A DNA stretch of 6,574 bases from JAFDVN01 sp035758545. GTDB taxonomy: Bacteria; Acidobacteriota; Holophagae; Holophagales; Holophagaceae. The DNA is taken from assembly GCA_035758545.1 (NCBI GenBank), contig DASTWQ010000204.1, positions 1-6,574 on the forward strand, read 5' to 3'. The stretch's first letter is position 1. Every line of letters starts with the position of its first letter. This document shows positions 1 through 6,310 of this stretch, piece by piece. Under the pieces are notes generated by a model. The model did not search any database and was not told the DNA's origin. It saw nothing but the letters and a program-made list of their open reading frames with translations. The translations under genes were made by a program, and so were the position numbers.

Positions 1-220
1 CCGGGGGGAGGGCCTGGCCCGGGCCCTGCTCGCCGCCGCCGAGGCGGAGCTGGCGGCCCTCGGCATCCAGGACCTGCATCTGGAGGTCCGCGTCTCCAAC
101 GCCGCCGCCCGGGGCCTCTACGAGGCCTGCGGCTGGGCGCCCGCCGGCCTCCGCAAGGCCTACTACCGGGACGGCGAGGATGCGGCGCTCTACGACAGGC
201 GTTTAGAGCGACTAGGCTGA
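1..220 (+). CDS. rimI: RimI-like GNAT N-acetyltransferase, C-terminal part (5' end outside window)
   Basis: The reading frame is open from base 2 and ends at TGA 218-220, giving 72 C-terminal residues. The visible part opens with RGEGLA, which fits the R-x-x-G-x-A acetyl-CoA pyrophosphate-binding loop of the GNAT fold. It continues with LEVRVSNAAARGLYEACGW, the usual motif B with the conserved SNxxAxxLYExxGF pattern. The tail has YYRDGEDAALY, close to the YY-x-(D)GEDA-hydrophobic signature of RimI, the enzyme that acetylates the N-terminal alanine of ribosomal protein S18. The family's usual Met after the DA-hydrophobic pair is Tyr here. The N-terminal half, with the substrate-binding part, lies outside the window, so substrate assignment is less sure than family assignment; a general GNAT protein is the alternative. 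The next gene starts 6 nt after the stop on the same strand, so the two are probably co-transcribed. Confidence 0.8.
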   Translation, partial: RGEGLARALLAAAEAELAALGIQDLHLEVRVSNAAARGLYEACGWAPAGLRKAYYRDGEDAALYDRRLERLG

Positions 221-226
221 AGGGCG

Positions 227-2311
227 ATGACCCCCTCCAGGCGCAACCCCGAACTCACCCGCCTCTACCTGGGGGCGGGGCTGGTCGTGCTGATCGTGAT
301 GATCATCATGGCCTACAAGACGACGGGCCTGCGGGTGGACACGGCGGGCATCGACGCGCCCTCCCGCTGGGCCCTCATCGCCCTGGGCCTGGCGAACGTG
401 CTGGCCATCGGGTTCCTGCTCTTCATCGTCATCCGCAGCGTGGCCAAGCTCTACTTCGAGCGCCGCAGCGGCATCCTGGGCGCGCGGCTCCGGACCCGGC
501 TGGTGCTGGCCCTCTTCGTGGTCTGCCTGGCGCCGAGCCTGATGCTCTTCCTGGTGGGCCGGAACTTCATCAGCAAGAACGTGGAGCGGTGGTTCAGTCC
601 GGAGACCGCCCTCCTCATCAAGGACGCCTCCCGGGTCGCAGCCCAGGTGCGGGCCGACGCCCAGGCGCGGCTGGCTTTCGGCGCCGGCCGCATCCAGGCC
701 TCGGGCTCCGATGACTGCGGGCGCATCCGCGCCGAATCGGGCCTGGACCTGGTGGCGCGCCTGGATCCCGGCTCGAACAGCTCCAAGGTCGCGGGCCTGG
801 ACCTGGCGGCGGGCCTGCCCTCCCCCGCCCTCGACCCGCTGCTGGCCGCCGGGACTTCGGAGCAGGACAGCGCCCATGGCCTCTGGCTGCTCCAGGCCCT
901 GGACCGGGGCGATGGTCGCTGGATCGGCGGCGTCTACCTGCCGGAGGCCCAGGTGGCGCCGCTCCTCTCCCTGGAGCAGCGGGCCCGTGAGAGCGCCCAG
1001 CTCCGCGCCGCCCGGGACACGCTGGAGACCCTGCCCCAGCGCACCTTCCTCTTCCTCGCGCTGCTGGCGCTCTTCTTCGCGGTGTGGGTGGGCCTCACCC
1101 TCGCCCGCACCATCACCGAGCCCGTGCGGGCCCTCGCGAAGGCCGCCCAGCGGGTCGGCGCCGGGGACCTGCAGGTGGAGCTGCCGGTGGCGGGGGAGGA
1201 CGAGCTGGCCTTCCTCTCGAGCAGCTTCAACACGATGATCGCGGACCTGCGCCACAACCGGGAGGCGCTGCTGGAGCAGAGCCAGCGGCTGGAGCAGGGC
1301 CGCGCCTACCTGGACCGGCTGCTGGCGGCCCTGCCGGTGGGCGTCATGTCCTGGCGGCCCGACGGCGAGCTCGTGAGCGCCAACGCCGCGGCCCGGCGCC
1401 TGCTGGGCGTGGATCCGACCCTGCCCCCGAGCTGGGTGGAGCTGGGGCGCTCGCCCTCCGCCGGGCGCCTGCCGGAGCTGGTGGAGAAGGCCCGCACCGA
1501 GGGCCGCTCCAGCCAGGAGGAGCTGCGGCTGGGCCGGGAGGGCGAGGGCCGCGTGGTGCGCGCCATCATCGAGCCCCTCAGCGGCGGCGGCGCCCTGGCG
1601 GTGCTGGAGGACCTCTCCCAGCTGGCCAGCGCCGAGAAGCGCGCCGCCTGGCAGGAGGTGGCCCGGCGCATGGCCCACGAGGTGAAGAACCCCCTGACGC
1701 CCATCCAGCTGACGGCCCAGCGCCTGCTGCGCCGGGCCCGGGAGGAGCGGCTGGATCCGGAAACCGTCCGGAGCGGCGCGGAGACGATCCTGGGCGAGGT
1801 GGCGAGCCTGGCGCGGCTGGTGGACAGCTTCTCCCGCTTCGCCAAGCTGCCGGCGCCGAACTTCGGCCCCTGCGACGCCGGCGACCTGGTGCGGCAGGTG
1901 GCCTCCCTCTACGGGCCCAACCATCCCCGGGTGGCCTGGCGGATGGACATCCCCGAGGGCCCCTTCCCGGCGGCCTGGGACGCGGACCTCGTGAAGGGGG
2001 CCCTCATCAACCTCGTGGACAACGCCCTGGGCGCCCTCGAGGGCCGGGCGGAGGACGGCGGCACCGTGGGCCTGCGGCTGGAGCGCCGGAACGGCGACTA
2101 CGCCCTCATCGTCGAGGACGACGGCCCCGGCGTGCCCGAGGAGGCCCGGGGCCGGCTCTTCGAGCCCTACTTCAGCACCAAGCGCAAGGGCACCGGCCTC
2201 GGCCTCGCCATCGTGCGCCGCACGGCGGAGGACCACGGCGGCGAGGTGCTCTACGAGCCTCTGGAGCCGGGCTCGCGGTTCATCCTGCGTCTGCCGGCCC
2301 GGGCGGCCTGA
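227..2311 (+). CDS. NtrY-like membrane sensor histidine kinase (HAMP-PAS-HisKA-HATPase)
   Basis: A 694-residue sensor kinase that should autophosphorylate on His and pass phosphate to a response regulator. Hydrophobic segments at about 13-32, 47-70, 91-111 and 273-293 suggest four membrane spans, with an extracytoplasmic sensor region at about 112-272. Next come a HAMP linker (about 294-347), a PAS-like domain (about 355-465) and the dimerisation/phosphoacceptor helix with HEVKNPLTPIQLTAQRL; the phosphoacceptor is His484. The ATPase domain shows an N box (N595, N599), a G1 box DDGPG (631-635), an F box LFEPYFST and a G2 box GTGLGL (655-660), so it looks active. The AW-x-x-VARR-x-AHE-x-KNPLTPIQL block is typical of NtrY, the partner of NtrX. 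ATG 227 was chosen because it lies 6 nt after the upstream stop and has GAAGGG just before it, although the spacing (2 nt) is short. No response regulator gene is adjacent in the window. Its signal is unknown; nitrogen or redox sensing would be only an analogy to NtrY. Confidence 0.93.
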   Translation: MTPSRRNPELTRLYLGAGLVVLIVMIIMAYKTTGLRVDTAGIDAPSRWALIALGLANVLAIGFLLFIVIRSVAKLYFERRSGILGARLRTRLVLALFVVCLAPSLMLFLVGRNFISKNVERWFSPETALLIKDASRVAAQVRADAQARLAFGAGRIQASGSDDCGRIRAESGLDLVARLDPGSNSSKVAGLDLAAGLPSPALDPLLAAGTSEQDSAHGLWLLQALDRGDGRWIGGVYLPEAQVAPLLSLEQRARESAQLRAARDTLETLPQRTFLFLALLALFFAVWVGLTLARTITEPVRALAKAAQRVGAGDLQVELPVAGEDELAFLSSSFNTMIADLRHNREALLEQSQRLEQGRAYLDRLLAALPVGVMSWRPDGELVSANAAARRLLGVDPTLPPSWVELGRSPSAGRLPELVEKARTEGRSSQEELRLGREGEGRVVRAIIEPLSGGGALAVLEDLSQLASAEKRAAWQEVARRMAHEVKNPLTPIQLTAQRLLRRAREERLDPETVRSGAETILGEVASLARLVDSFSRFAKLPAPNFGPCDAGDLVRQVASLYGPNHPRVAWRMDIPEGPFPAAWDADLVKGALINLVDNALGALEGRAEDGGTVGLRLERRNGDYALIVEDDGPGVPEEARGRLFEPYFSTKRKGTGLGLAIVRRTAEDHGGEVLYEPLEPGSRFILRLPARAA

Positions 2312-2314
2312 GGG

Positions 2315-2441
2315 GGCGTCAGGCGTCGGGCGTCGGGCCGCATGCCGTCGCGGCTTCAGGCTCAGGAGGGCCATGCGTAATCCTGGATGAAGCTGTCCGG
2401 GCCGTGTCTCGGCACGAGGGCCCGACGCCCGACGCCCGAAG
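2315..2441. repeat. Heptad-built inverted repeat in a convergent intergenic gap
   Basis: The 136-nt gap between the convergent kinase and apt genes holds two arms that are perfect reverse complements over 18 nt (2322-2339 and 2419-2436), separated by 79 nt. Each arm is a run of a 7-nt unit: GGCGTCA, GGCGTCG, GGCGTCG at 2315-2335 on the left, and CCCGACG, CCCGACG, CCCGAAG at 2421-2441 on the right. The spacer has only weak internal pairing, for example 2353-2358 with 2388-2393. The hexamer GCCTGA occurs on both outer sides (2306-2311 and 2441-2446); this may be chance. There is no clear T-run after either arm. It could act as a bidirectional transcription end, or be a member of a dispersed intergenic repeat family. 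Confidence 0.7.
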
Positions 2442-2447
2442 CCTGAT

Positions 2448-2960
2448 TCAGTACCTCAGCACGCTGAACACCGGCAGGCCCTCCAGCTTCTCGCGGCCGA
2501 CGAGGTCCGCCAGCTCGATGAAGAGGGTGAGGGCCACGGGCTGGGCGCCGGACTGGGCGACGAGGGCCCGGGCGGCGGCGGCGGTGCCGCCGGTGGCGAG
2601 CACGTCGTCCACGATGAGCACCCGGTCCCCGGGCTTGAAGGCGTCCCGGTGGATCTCCAGCGCGTCGCTGCCGTACTCGAGGCCGTAGTCCTGGCGGAAG
2701 GCCTCCCGGGGCAGCTTGCCGGGCTTGCGGGCGGGCACGAAGCCGAGGGAGAGCCGCTGGGCCAGGGCGGCGCCGAAGATGAAGCCCCGGGACTCGATGC
2801 CCAGCACGTGGGTGGCCTGCAGGGTCGCCACCGGCTCCGACATCGCGGCGATGGCCTCCCGGAAGGCCGCGGGATCCGACAGCAGCGGCGTGATGTCCCG
2901 GAAGAGGATGCCGGGCTTGGGGAAGCCGGGGACGGTGCGGACGAAGGCGTCGAGGTTCAT
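2448..2960 (-). CDS. apt: Adenine phosphoribosyltransferase
   Basis: A 170-residue type I phosphoribosyltransferase that makes AMP and pyrophosphate from adenine and PRPP in the cytoplasm, the one-step purine salvage reaction. The length is typical of bacterial Apt (about 170-180). Family marks, in order: GFPKPGILFRDITPLL near residues 12-27, ESRGF at 56-60, the flexible-loop stretch RKPGKLP at 78-84, and the PRPP-binding motif VLIVDDVLATGGT at 114-126 with its two acidic residues D118 and D119. The start ATG at 2960 gives the usual N-terminus, and the stop is TGA at 2450-2448. It is the last gene of a minus-strand run, beginning 6 nt after the acylphosphatase stop. There is only a weak ribosome-binding sequence (TAGG) upstream, so its translation may depend partly on coupling to acyP. 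All expected motifs are present, and related xanthine or hypoxanthine enzymes lack this combination. Confidence 0.97.
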   Translation of the reverse strand: MNLDAFVRTVPGFPKPGILFRDITPLLSDPAAFREAIAAMSEPVATLQATHVLGIESRGFIFGAALAQRLSLGFVPARKPGKLPREAFRQDYGLEYGSDALEIHRDAFKPGDRVLIVDDVLATGGTAAAARALVAQSGAQPVALTLFIELADLVGREKLEGLPVFSVLRY

Positions 2961-2966
2961 CAGGGC

Positions 2967-3293
2967 CTACCGGAGGATGGCGAAGGGAAAGGGTAGTGAG
3001 TGTGCCCGGGACCCGTCCCCGCCGTCCACCTCGGCGTCCACCTCGCCGTCCATCGCCTCCTCCAGATCCCAGGCCAGGTCCGCCACCCGGGCCGAGGAGG
3101 GACCCTGGGCCAGCCGGTCCCGGAAGGCCGCCAGGGCCTCCGGCGGACCCGCCGCCGCGCCGCTCACGGCGCCGTCCGGGTCGTTGCGCACGAAGCCCGC
3201 GAGGCCCAGGGCCTGGGCCTGGGCCTCGGCCCACCAGCGGAAGCCCACGCCCTGCACGCGGCCGGTGACGCGGAAGCGGGCGCGGAGGCTCAC
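2967..3293 (-). CDS. acyP: Acylphosphatase with an acidic C-terminal insertion
   Basis: A 108-residue enzyme that hydrolyses carboxyl-phosphate bonds in acyl phosphates such as acetyl phosphate or carbamoyl phosphate. The signature GRVQGVGFRWWAEAQA (from residue 11) carries the phosphate-binding loop and catalytic Arg19. GFVRNDPDGAV follows, with catalytic Asn37. The rest of the ferredoxin-like fold can be followed through GPPEALAAF and GPSSARVADL to a short closing strand FAILR. The family is usually about 90 residues. The extra length comes mostly from an acidic stretch at residues 82-94 (DGEV-DAEV-DGGDG), encoded by a 12-bp tandem repeat. The start is GTG at 3293, which overlaps the surE stop in the sequence GTGA, a 4-nt overlap that implies translational coupling. 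A GTG start is fixed by this overlap and by the family's short N-terminus. The physiological substrate is not known for most bacterial members. Confidence 0.95.
   Translation of the reverse strand: MSLRARFRVTGRVQGVGFRWWAEAQAQALGLAGFVRNDPDGAVSGAAAGPPEALAAFRDRLAQGPSSARVADLAWDLEEAMDGEVDAEVDGGDGSRAHSLPFPFAILR
3023..3053. repeat. 12-bp tandem repeat inside acyP (about 2.6 copies)
   Basis: Units CGTCCACCTCGG (3023-3034) and CGTCCACCTCGC (3035-3046) are followed by a partial copy CGTCCAT (3047-3053). Read on the minus strand they encode the acidic four-residue steps DGEV and DAEV in the C-terminal insertion of acylphosphatase. Because the unit is a multiple of three, copy-number change would keep the frame. 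Confidence 0.85.
3200..3228. repeat. Perfect 11-bp inverted repeat with hexamer repeats, within acyP
   Basis: Bases 3200-3210 and 3218-3228 are exact reverse complements around a 7-nt loop. The same place has three copies of the hexamer GGGCCT in a row (3209-3226), which on the minus strand encode the AQAQA stretch of the first acylphosphatase helix. It may simply follow from codon choice for alternating Ala and Gln; an RNA hairpin inside the message is possible. Confidence 0.55.
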
Positions 3294-4045
3294 TCCGGCG
3301 CCTCGAAGACCCGATGGAAGGCCTCCCGCCGGGCCAGGGTCTCGGCGTCGGTGAGGTCCAGGCGCAGGGGCGTCACGCTCACCCAGCCGTCCAGGGCGGC
3401 GTGACCGTCGCTACCGGGGGTGCGGGCGTAGACGGGGCCCGCGTCGCCGCCGATCCAGTAGTAGGGCACGCCGCGGGGGTCCATGCGGCGCTCAACCAGG
3501 TCCAGGTACTGGCGCGAATCCTGGGCGCAGAGCTGGAAGCCCTTGGGCTCGCCCTTGGGGAAGTTGAGGCTCCAGATGCGGTTCGGCGGCAGGGGCAGGT
3601 CCTCCCAGCGCTCCAGGAAGCGGTGGATCCACCGCTCCGCCAGGTCCAGGGCGCCCTTCGGGTGGAGGCTGAAGGCCGCCGCCCGGGCCCCCTGCAGGGC
3701 GCCTTCGAAGGCCGCCGCCACGGTGCCGGAGTAGAAGACGTCCTCGCCCAGGTTGAAGCCGTAGTTCACGCCGGAGAGCACCCAGTCCGGCGCCCGGCCC
3801 AGCAGCTCCTTGCAGCCCACCAGCACGCAGTCCACGGGGGTGCCGTCGCAGGCGTAGCGGTCCGGCCCCAGCTCGTTGAGCCGCAGGATGTCATGGAGGG
3901 AGAGGGCCGAGCTGATGGCGGAGCGGTTCCGGTCCGGCGCCACGGTGACGACGCGGCCGAAGCGGGAGGCCACCTGCTCCAGCAGCGCGAGCCCCGGCGC
4001 CCAGAGGCCGTCGTCATTGGTGAGGAGGATGAGGCGGTCGGGCAT
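3290..4045 (-). CDS. surE: 5'/3'-nucleotidase SurE
   Basis: A 251-residue metal-dependent phosphatase that removes phosphate from nucleoside 5'- and 3'-monophosphates; family members can also act on short polyphosphate. The length is typical. The N-terminus carries the LLTNDDG motif with metal ligands D11 and D12. APDRNRSAISSALSL follows, with the ligand Ser42, then DGTPVDCV, then SGVNYGFNLGEDVFYSGTVAAAFEG with Asn94 as the fourth ligand. The end has the usual GWVSVTPL segment before a helical tail. ATG 4045 is the only reasonable start: an in-frame TAG lies four codons upstream (4057-4055), and the family begins only a few residues before NDDG. GGAGGG directly abuts the ATG, too close for normal pairing with 16S rRNA, and TAGAAT sits 6 nt upstream. 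It is first in a run with acyP (4-nt overlap) and apt. The pcm, nlpD and rpoS neighbours known from proteobacteria are absent here. Confidence 0.97.
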   Translation of the reverse strand: MPDRLILLTNDDGLWAPGLALLEQVASRFGRVVTVAPDRNRSAISSALSLHDILRLNELGPDRYACDGTPVDCVLVGCKELLGRAPDWVLSGVNYGFNLGEDVFYSGTVAAAFEGALQGARAAAFSLHPKGALDLAERWIHRFLERWEDLPLPPNRIWSLNFPKGEPKGFQLCAQDSRQYLDLVERRMDPRGVPYYWIGGDAGPVYARTPGSDGHAALDGWVSVTPLRLDLTDAETLARREAFHRVFEAPE

Positions 4046-4051
4046 CCCTCC

Positions 4052-4057
4052 ATTCTA
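4052..4057 (-). promoter_or_regulatory. Candidate -10 box for a leaderless surE-acyP-apt transcript
   Basis: On the minus strand TAGAAT (five of six matches to TATAAT) ends 6 nt before the surE ATG, so transcription would start at or next to the start codon. No convincing -35 hexamer is seen 16-18 nt further upstream. The match is short and could be chance, but it lies in a short GC-rich gap where such boxes are rare. Confidence 0.4.
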
Positions 4058-4089
4058 GGAGCCGGACCCGGGGGCTTGAGGCCTCGCGT

Positions 4090-4095
4090 TACTAT
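4090..4095 (+). promoter_or_regulatory. Candidate -10 box for the peptidase gene
   Basis: TACTAT lies in the only AT-rich patch (about 4088-4103) of the 96-nt divergent gap. It would give a 5' leader of about 40 nt containing the ribosome-binding site. TTGAGG at 4076-4081 resembles a -35 box, but the 8-nt spacing is too short, so no matching -35 is called. Confidence 0.3.
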
Positions 4096-4124
4096 GTCCT
4101 TTTGGCCCACCCATGACCTGTCCG

Positions 4125-4133
4125 AAAGGGGAA
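4125..4133 (+). promoter_or_regulatory. Ribosome-binding site that decides the peptidase start
   Basis: AAAGGGGAA ends about 8-10 nt before ATG 4142. It supports that start over the in-frame ATG at 4094, which would add 16 residues in front of the signal peptide and overlaps the candidate -10 box. Confidence 0.6.
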
Positions 4134-4141
4134 TCCCGCCG

Positions 4142-6262
4142 ATGCGTCCTTCGCGCCTCCACCTCACCGCGCCTGCCATGGCCCTGATCGCCGGCGCCGC
4201 CTCCGCCGCGGCCCCCCAGGCGGCCCGCCCGAATCCCTTCGCCGTGAAGAGCCCCCTGCCCTTCCAGGCGCCCCCCTTCGACAAGATCCAGGACGCCGAC
4301 TTCCAGCCGGCCCTGGAGGAGGGCATGCGGATCCACCTCGCGGAGATCCAGAAGATCGCCGACAATCCGGCCGCGCCGACCTTCCAGAACACCCTGGTCG
4401 CCCTGGAGAAGTCCGGGCAGATGCTGAACCGGGTCTACATGGTGTTCAACTGCCTCGCGGGCGCCAACACCAACGACACCCTGCAGAAGGTGCAGGAGGC
4501 CATGGCCCCCAAGCTGGCCGCCCACAGCGACGCGATCTACCTCAACGAGAAGCTCTTCCAGCGCGTGAAGGCCATCTACGACCAGCGCGCCAAGCTCAAG
4601 CTGAGCCCCGAGGCCCGCCGCCTGGTGGAGGTGGACTACCAGCAGTTCGTGAAGGCCGGCGCGAACCTCTCCGAGGCGGACAAGGCCTCCCTGAAGAAGC
4701 TGAACGAGGAGGAGTCCACCCTCGCGGCCCAGTTCACGAACAAGCTGCTGGCCGCCGCCAAGGACAACGCCCTCGTGGTGGACGACAAGGCCAAGCTGGC
4801 GGGCCTCTCCGACGCGGAGATCGAAGCCGCCGCCCGCGCCGCCGAGGCCCGGGGCCTGAAGGGTAAGTGGGTGCTCCCGCTCCAGAACACCACCCAGCAG
4901 CCGGCCCTCCAGGACCTGTCGGACCGCGCCACCCGCGAGGCCCTCTTCAACGCCTCCTGGACCCGCGCCGAGAAGGGCGACGCCGACGACACCCGCGCTA
5001 TCATCGAGCGCCTGGCCCAGCTCCGGGCGGAGAAGGCCAAGCTCCTCGGCTTCCCGAACTACGCCGCCTGGCAGCTCTCGGACCAGATGGCCAAGACCCC
5101 CCAGGCCGCGCTGACCTTCCTGCGCAACCTCGTCCCCGCCGCCACCGCCCGCGCCACCGCCGAGGCCAAGGACATCCAGGCCATGATCGACGCCCAGCAG
5201 GGCGGCTTCAAGCTCGAGGCCTGGGACTGGGAGCGCTACGCCGAGCAGGTGCGCAAGGCCAAGTACGACCTGGACGAGAGCCAGGTGAAGCCCTACTTCG
5301 AGCTGGACCGCGTGCTCAAGGACGGCGTCTTCTACGCCGCCAACCAGCTCTACGGCCTCACCTTCAAGGAGCGCCACGACCTGCCGGTCTACCAGCCCGA
5401 CGTGCGGGTCTTCGAGGTCTTCGACAAGGACGGCAAGCACCTGGCCCTCTTCTACTGCGACTACTTCAAGCGCGACAACAAGAACGGCGGCGCCTGGATG
5501 GACAACCTGGTGGGGCAGTCGAAGCTGCTGGGCACCAGCCCCGTGGTCTACAACGTCTGCAACTTCACCAAGCCCGCCGCCGGCCAGCCCGCGCTGCTCT
5601 CCTTCGACGACGCGGTGACGATGTTCCACGAGTTCGGCCACGCCCTGCACGGCATGTTCGCCAGCCAGGAGTACCCGAGCCTCTCTGGCACGGCCACGGC
5701 CCGGGACTTCGTGGAGTTCCCCTCCCAGTTCAACGAGCACTGGGCCACGGACCCCAAGGTCTTCGCCCACTACGCCCGGCACTACCAGACCGGCGCCCCC
5801 ATGCCGAAGGAGCTGGTGGAGAAGCTGAAGAAGTCCGGCAAGTTCAACAAGGGCTACGACATGACCGAGCTGATCGCCGCGGCGCTGCTGGACATGGAGT
5901 GGCACAGCCTCCCGGCGGACGCCCCCAAGCAGGACGCGGACACGTTCGAGATGGAGGCCCTCACCAAGGACAAGATCAACCTCTCCTTCGTGCCGCCCCG
6001 CTACCGCTCCAGCTACTTCCTCCACATCTGGAGCAACGGCTACTCGGCCGGTTACTACGCCTATCCCTGGACCCAGATGCTCTGCGACGACGCCTTCCAG
6101 TGGTTCAAGGAGCACGGCGGCCTGACCCGCAAGAACGGGGACTACTTCCGCAAGATGATCCTCTCCCGCGGCAACACGGAGGAGCTCGGCAAGATGTACC
6201 GCGACTTCCGCGGCGCCGACCCCAGCGTGGAGCCCATGCTGGAGAACCGCGGCCTCAAGTAG
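4142..6262 (+). CDS. dcp: Exported M3-family peptidyl-dipeptidase (Dcp type)
   Basis: A 706-residue zinc metallopeptidase of family M3, which removes dipeptides from the C-terminus of short peptides. The N-terminus MRPSRLHLTAPAMALIAGAA with a following ASAAAPQ looks like a signal peptide cleaved near residues 22-25, so it should act in the periplasm. Without the leader it is about 680 residues, like E. coli Dcp. A helical N-terminal half leads to the catalytic part, where FHEFGHALHGMF carries the zinc site: ligands H496 and H500, catalytic E497, third ligand E525 in RDFVEFPSQFNEHW (29 residues after the first His, as in Dcp). Near the C-terminus, PPRYRSSYFLHIWSNGYSAGYYAY (residues 618-641) holds the conserved Tyr and His residues that bind substrate in M3 enzymes. 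The SGT-x-T-x-RDFVEFPSQ-x-NEHW block favours Dcp over oligopeptidase A or thimet oligopeptidase, though annotators may use only 'M3 family metallopeptidase'. ATG 4142 was chosen from the ribosome-binding site and signal peptide. It is divergent from surE and ends before a hairpin terminator. Confidence 0.94.
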   Translation: MRPSRLHLTAPAMALIAGAASAAAPQAARPNPFAVKSPLPFQAPPFDKIQDADFQPALEEGMRIHLAEIQKIADNPAAPTFQNTLVALEKSGQMLNRVYMVFNCLAGANTNDTLQKVQEAMAPKLAAHSDAIYLNEKLFQRVKAIYDQRAKLKLSPEARRLVEVDYQQFVKAGANLSEADKASLKKLNEEESTLAAQFTNKLLAAAKDNALVVDDKAKLAGLSDAEIEAAARAAEARGLKGKWVLPLQNTTQQPALQDLSDRATREALFNASWTRAEKGDADDTRAIIERLAQLRAEKAKLLGFPNYAAWQLSDQMAKTPQAALTFLRNLVPAATARATAEAKDIQAMIDAQQGGFKLEAWDWERYAEQVRKAKYDLDESQVKPYFELDRVLKDGVFYAANQLYGLTFKERHDLPVYQPDVRVFEVFDKDGKHLALFYCDYFKRDNKNGGAWMDNLVGQSKLLGTSPVVYNVCNFTKPAAGQPALLSFDDAVTMFHEFGHALHGMFASQEYPSLSGTATARDFVEFPSQFNEHWATDPKVFAHYARHYQTGAPMPKELVEKLKKSGKFNKGYDMTELIAAALLDMEWHSLPADAPKQDADTFEMEALTKDKINLSFVPPRYRSSYFLHIWSNGYSAGYYAYPWTQMLCDDAFQWFKEHGGLTRKNGDYFRKMILSRGNTEELGKMYRDFRGADPSVEPMLENRGLK

Positions 6263-6278
6263 GCGCGGGCAGGACGAT

Positions 6279-6305
6279 CGAAGGGCCGGCTCCGCCGGCC
6301 CTTCG
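6279..6305. terminator. Hairpin terminator between convergent genes
   Basis: A perfect 12-bp stem (6279-6290 with 6294-6305) closes on a 3-nt loop TCC, beginning 17 nt after the peptidase stop and ending 5 nt before the stop of the opposing CBS gene. The arms are GC-rich. Only GTTT follows on the plus strand, so the U-run is weak. Being symmetric and between convergent genes, it could end transcripts from both sides. Confidence 0.75.
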
Positions 6306-6310
6306 CCGTT

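Noticed and set aside
212..2374. A 720-codon open frame on the minus strand covering the whole kinase gene
   Set aside because: It is an antisense shadow caused by high GC at codon positions; its translation is low-complexity (rich in Gly, Ala, Arg, Gln, His, Pro) with no recognisable domain, while the plus-strand frame has every kinase motif.
2340..2418. Possible small RNA or short peptide gene in the spacer of the inverted repeat
   Set aside because: Only weak internal pairing (5-6 bp) and no convincing promoter, ribosome-binding site or coding pattern were seen.
1084..2688. A 534-codon plus-strand frame overlapping the kinase end and apt
   Set aside because: It is mostly Gly/Ala/Arg/Pro repeats out of frame with the kinase, then antisense to apt; both real genes are certain.
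4094..4096. Alternative in-frame ATG start for the peptidase, 16 codons upstream
   Set aside because: It has no ribosome-binding site, would place hydrophilic residues before the signal peptide, and overlaps the candidate -10 box.
3314..4141. Upstream extension of the peptidase frame to base 3314 (982 residues in total)
   Set aside because: The extension runs antisense through surE and has low-complexity composition. The signal peptide, ribosome-binding site and family length all place the start at 4142.
4055..6115. A 686-codon open frame on the minus strand opposite the peptidase gene
   Set aside because: Its composition (long Val/Leu/Gly/Glu runs) is that of a shadow frame in GC-rich coding DNA, and it has no family motif.
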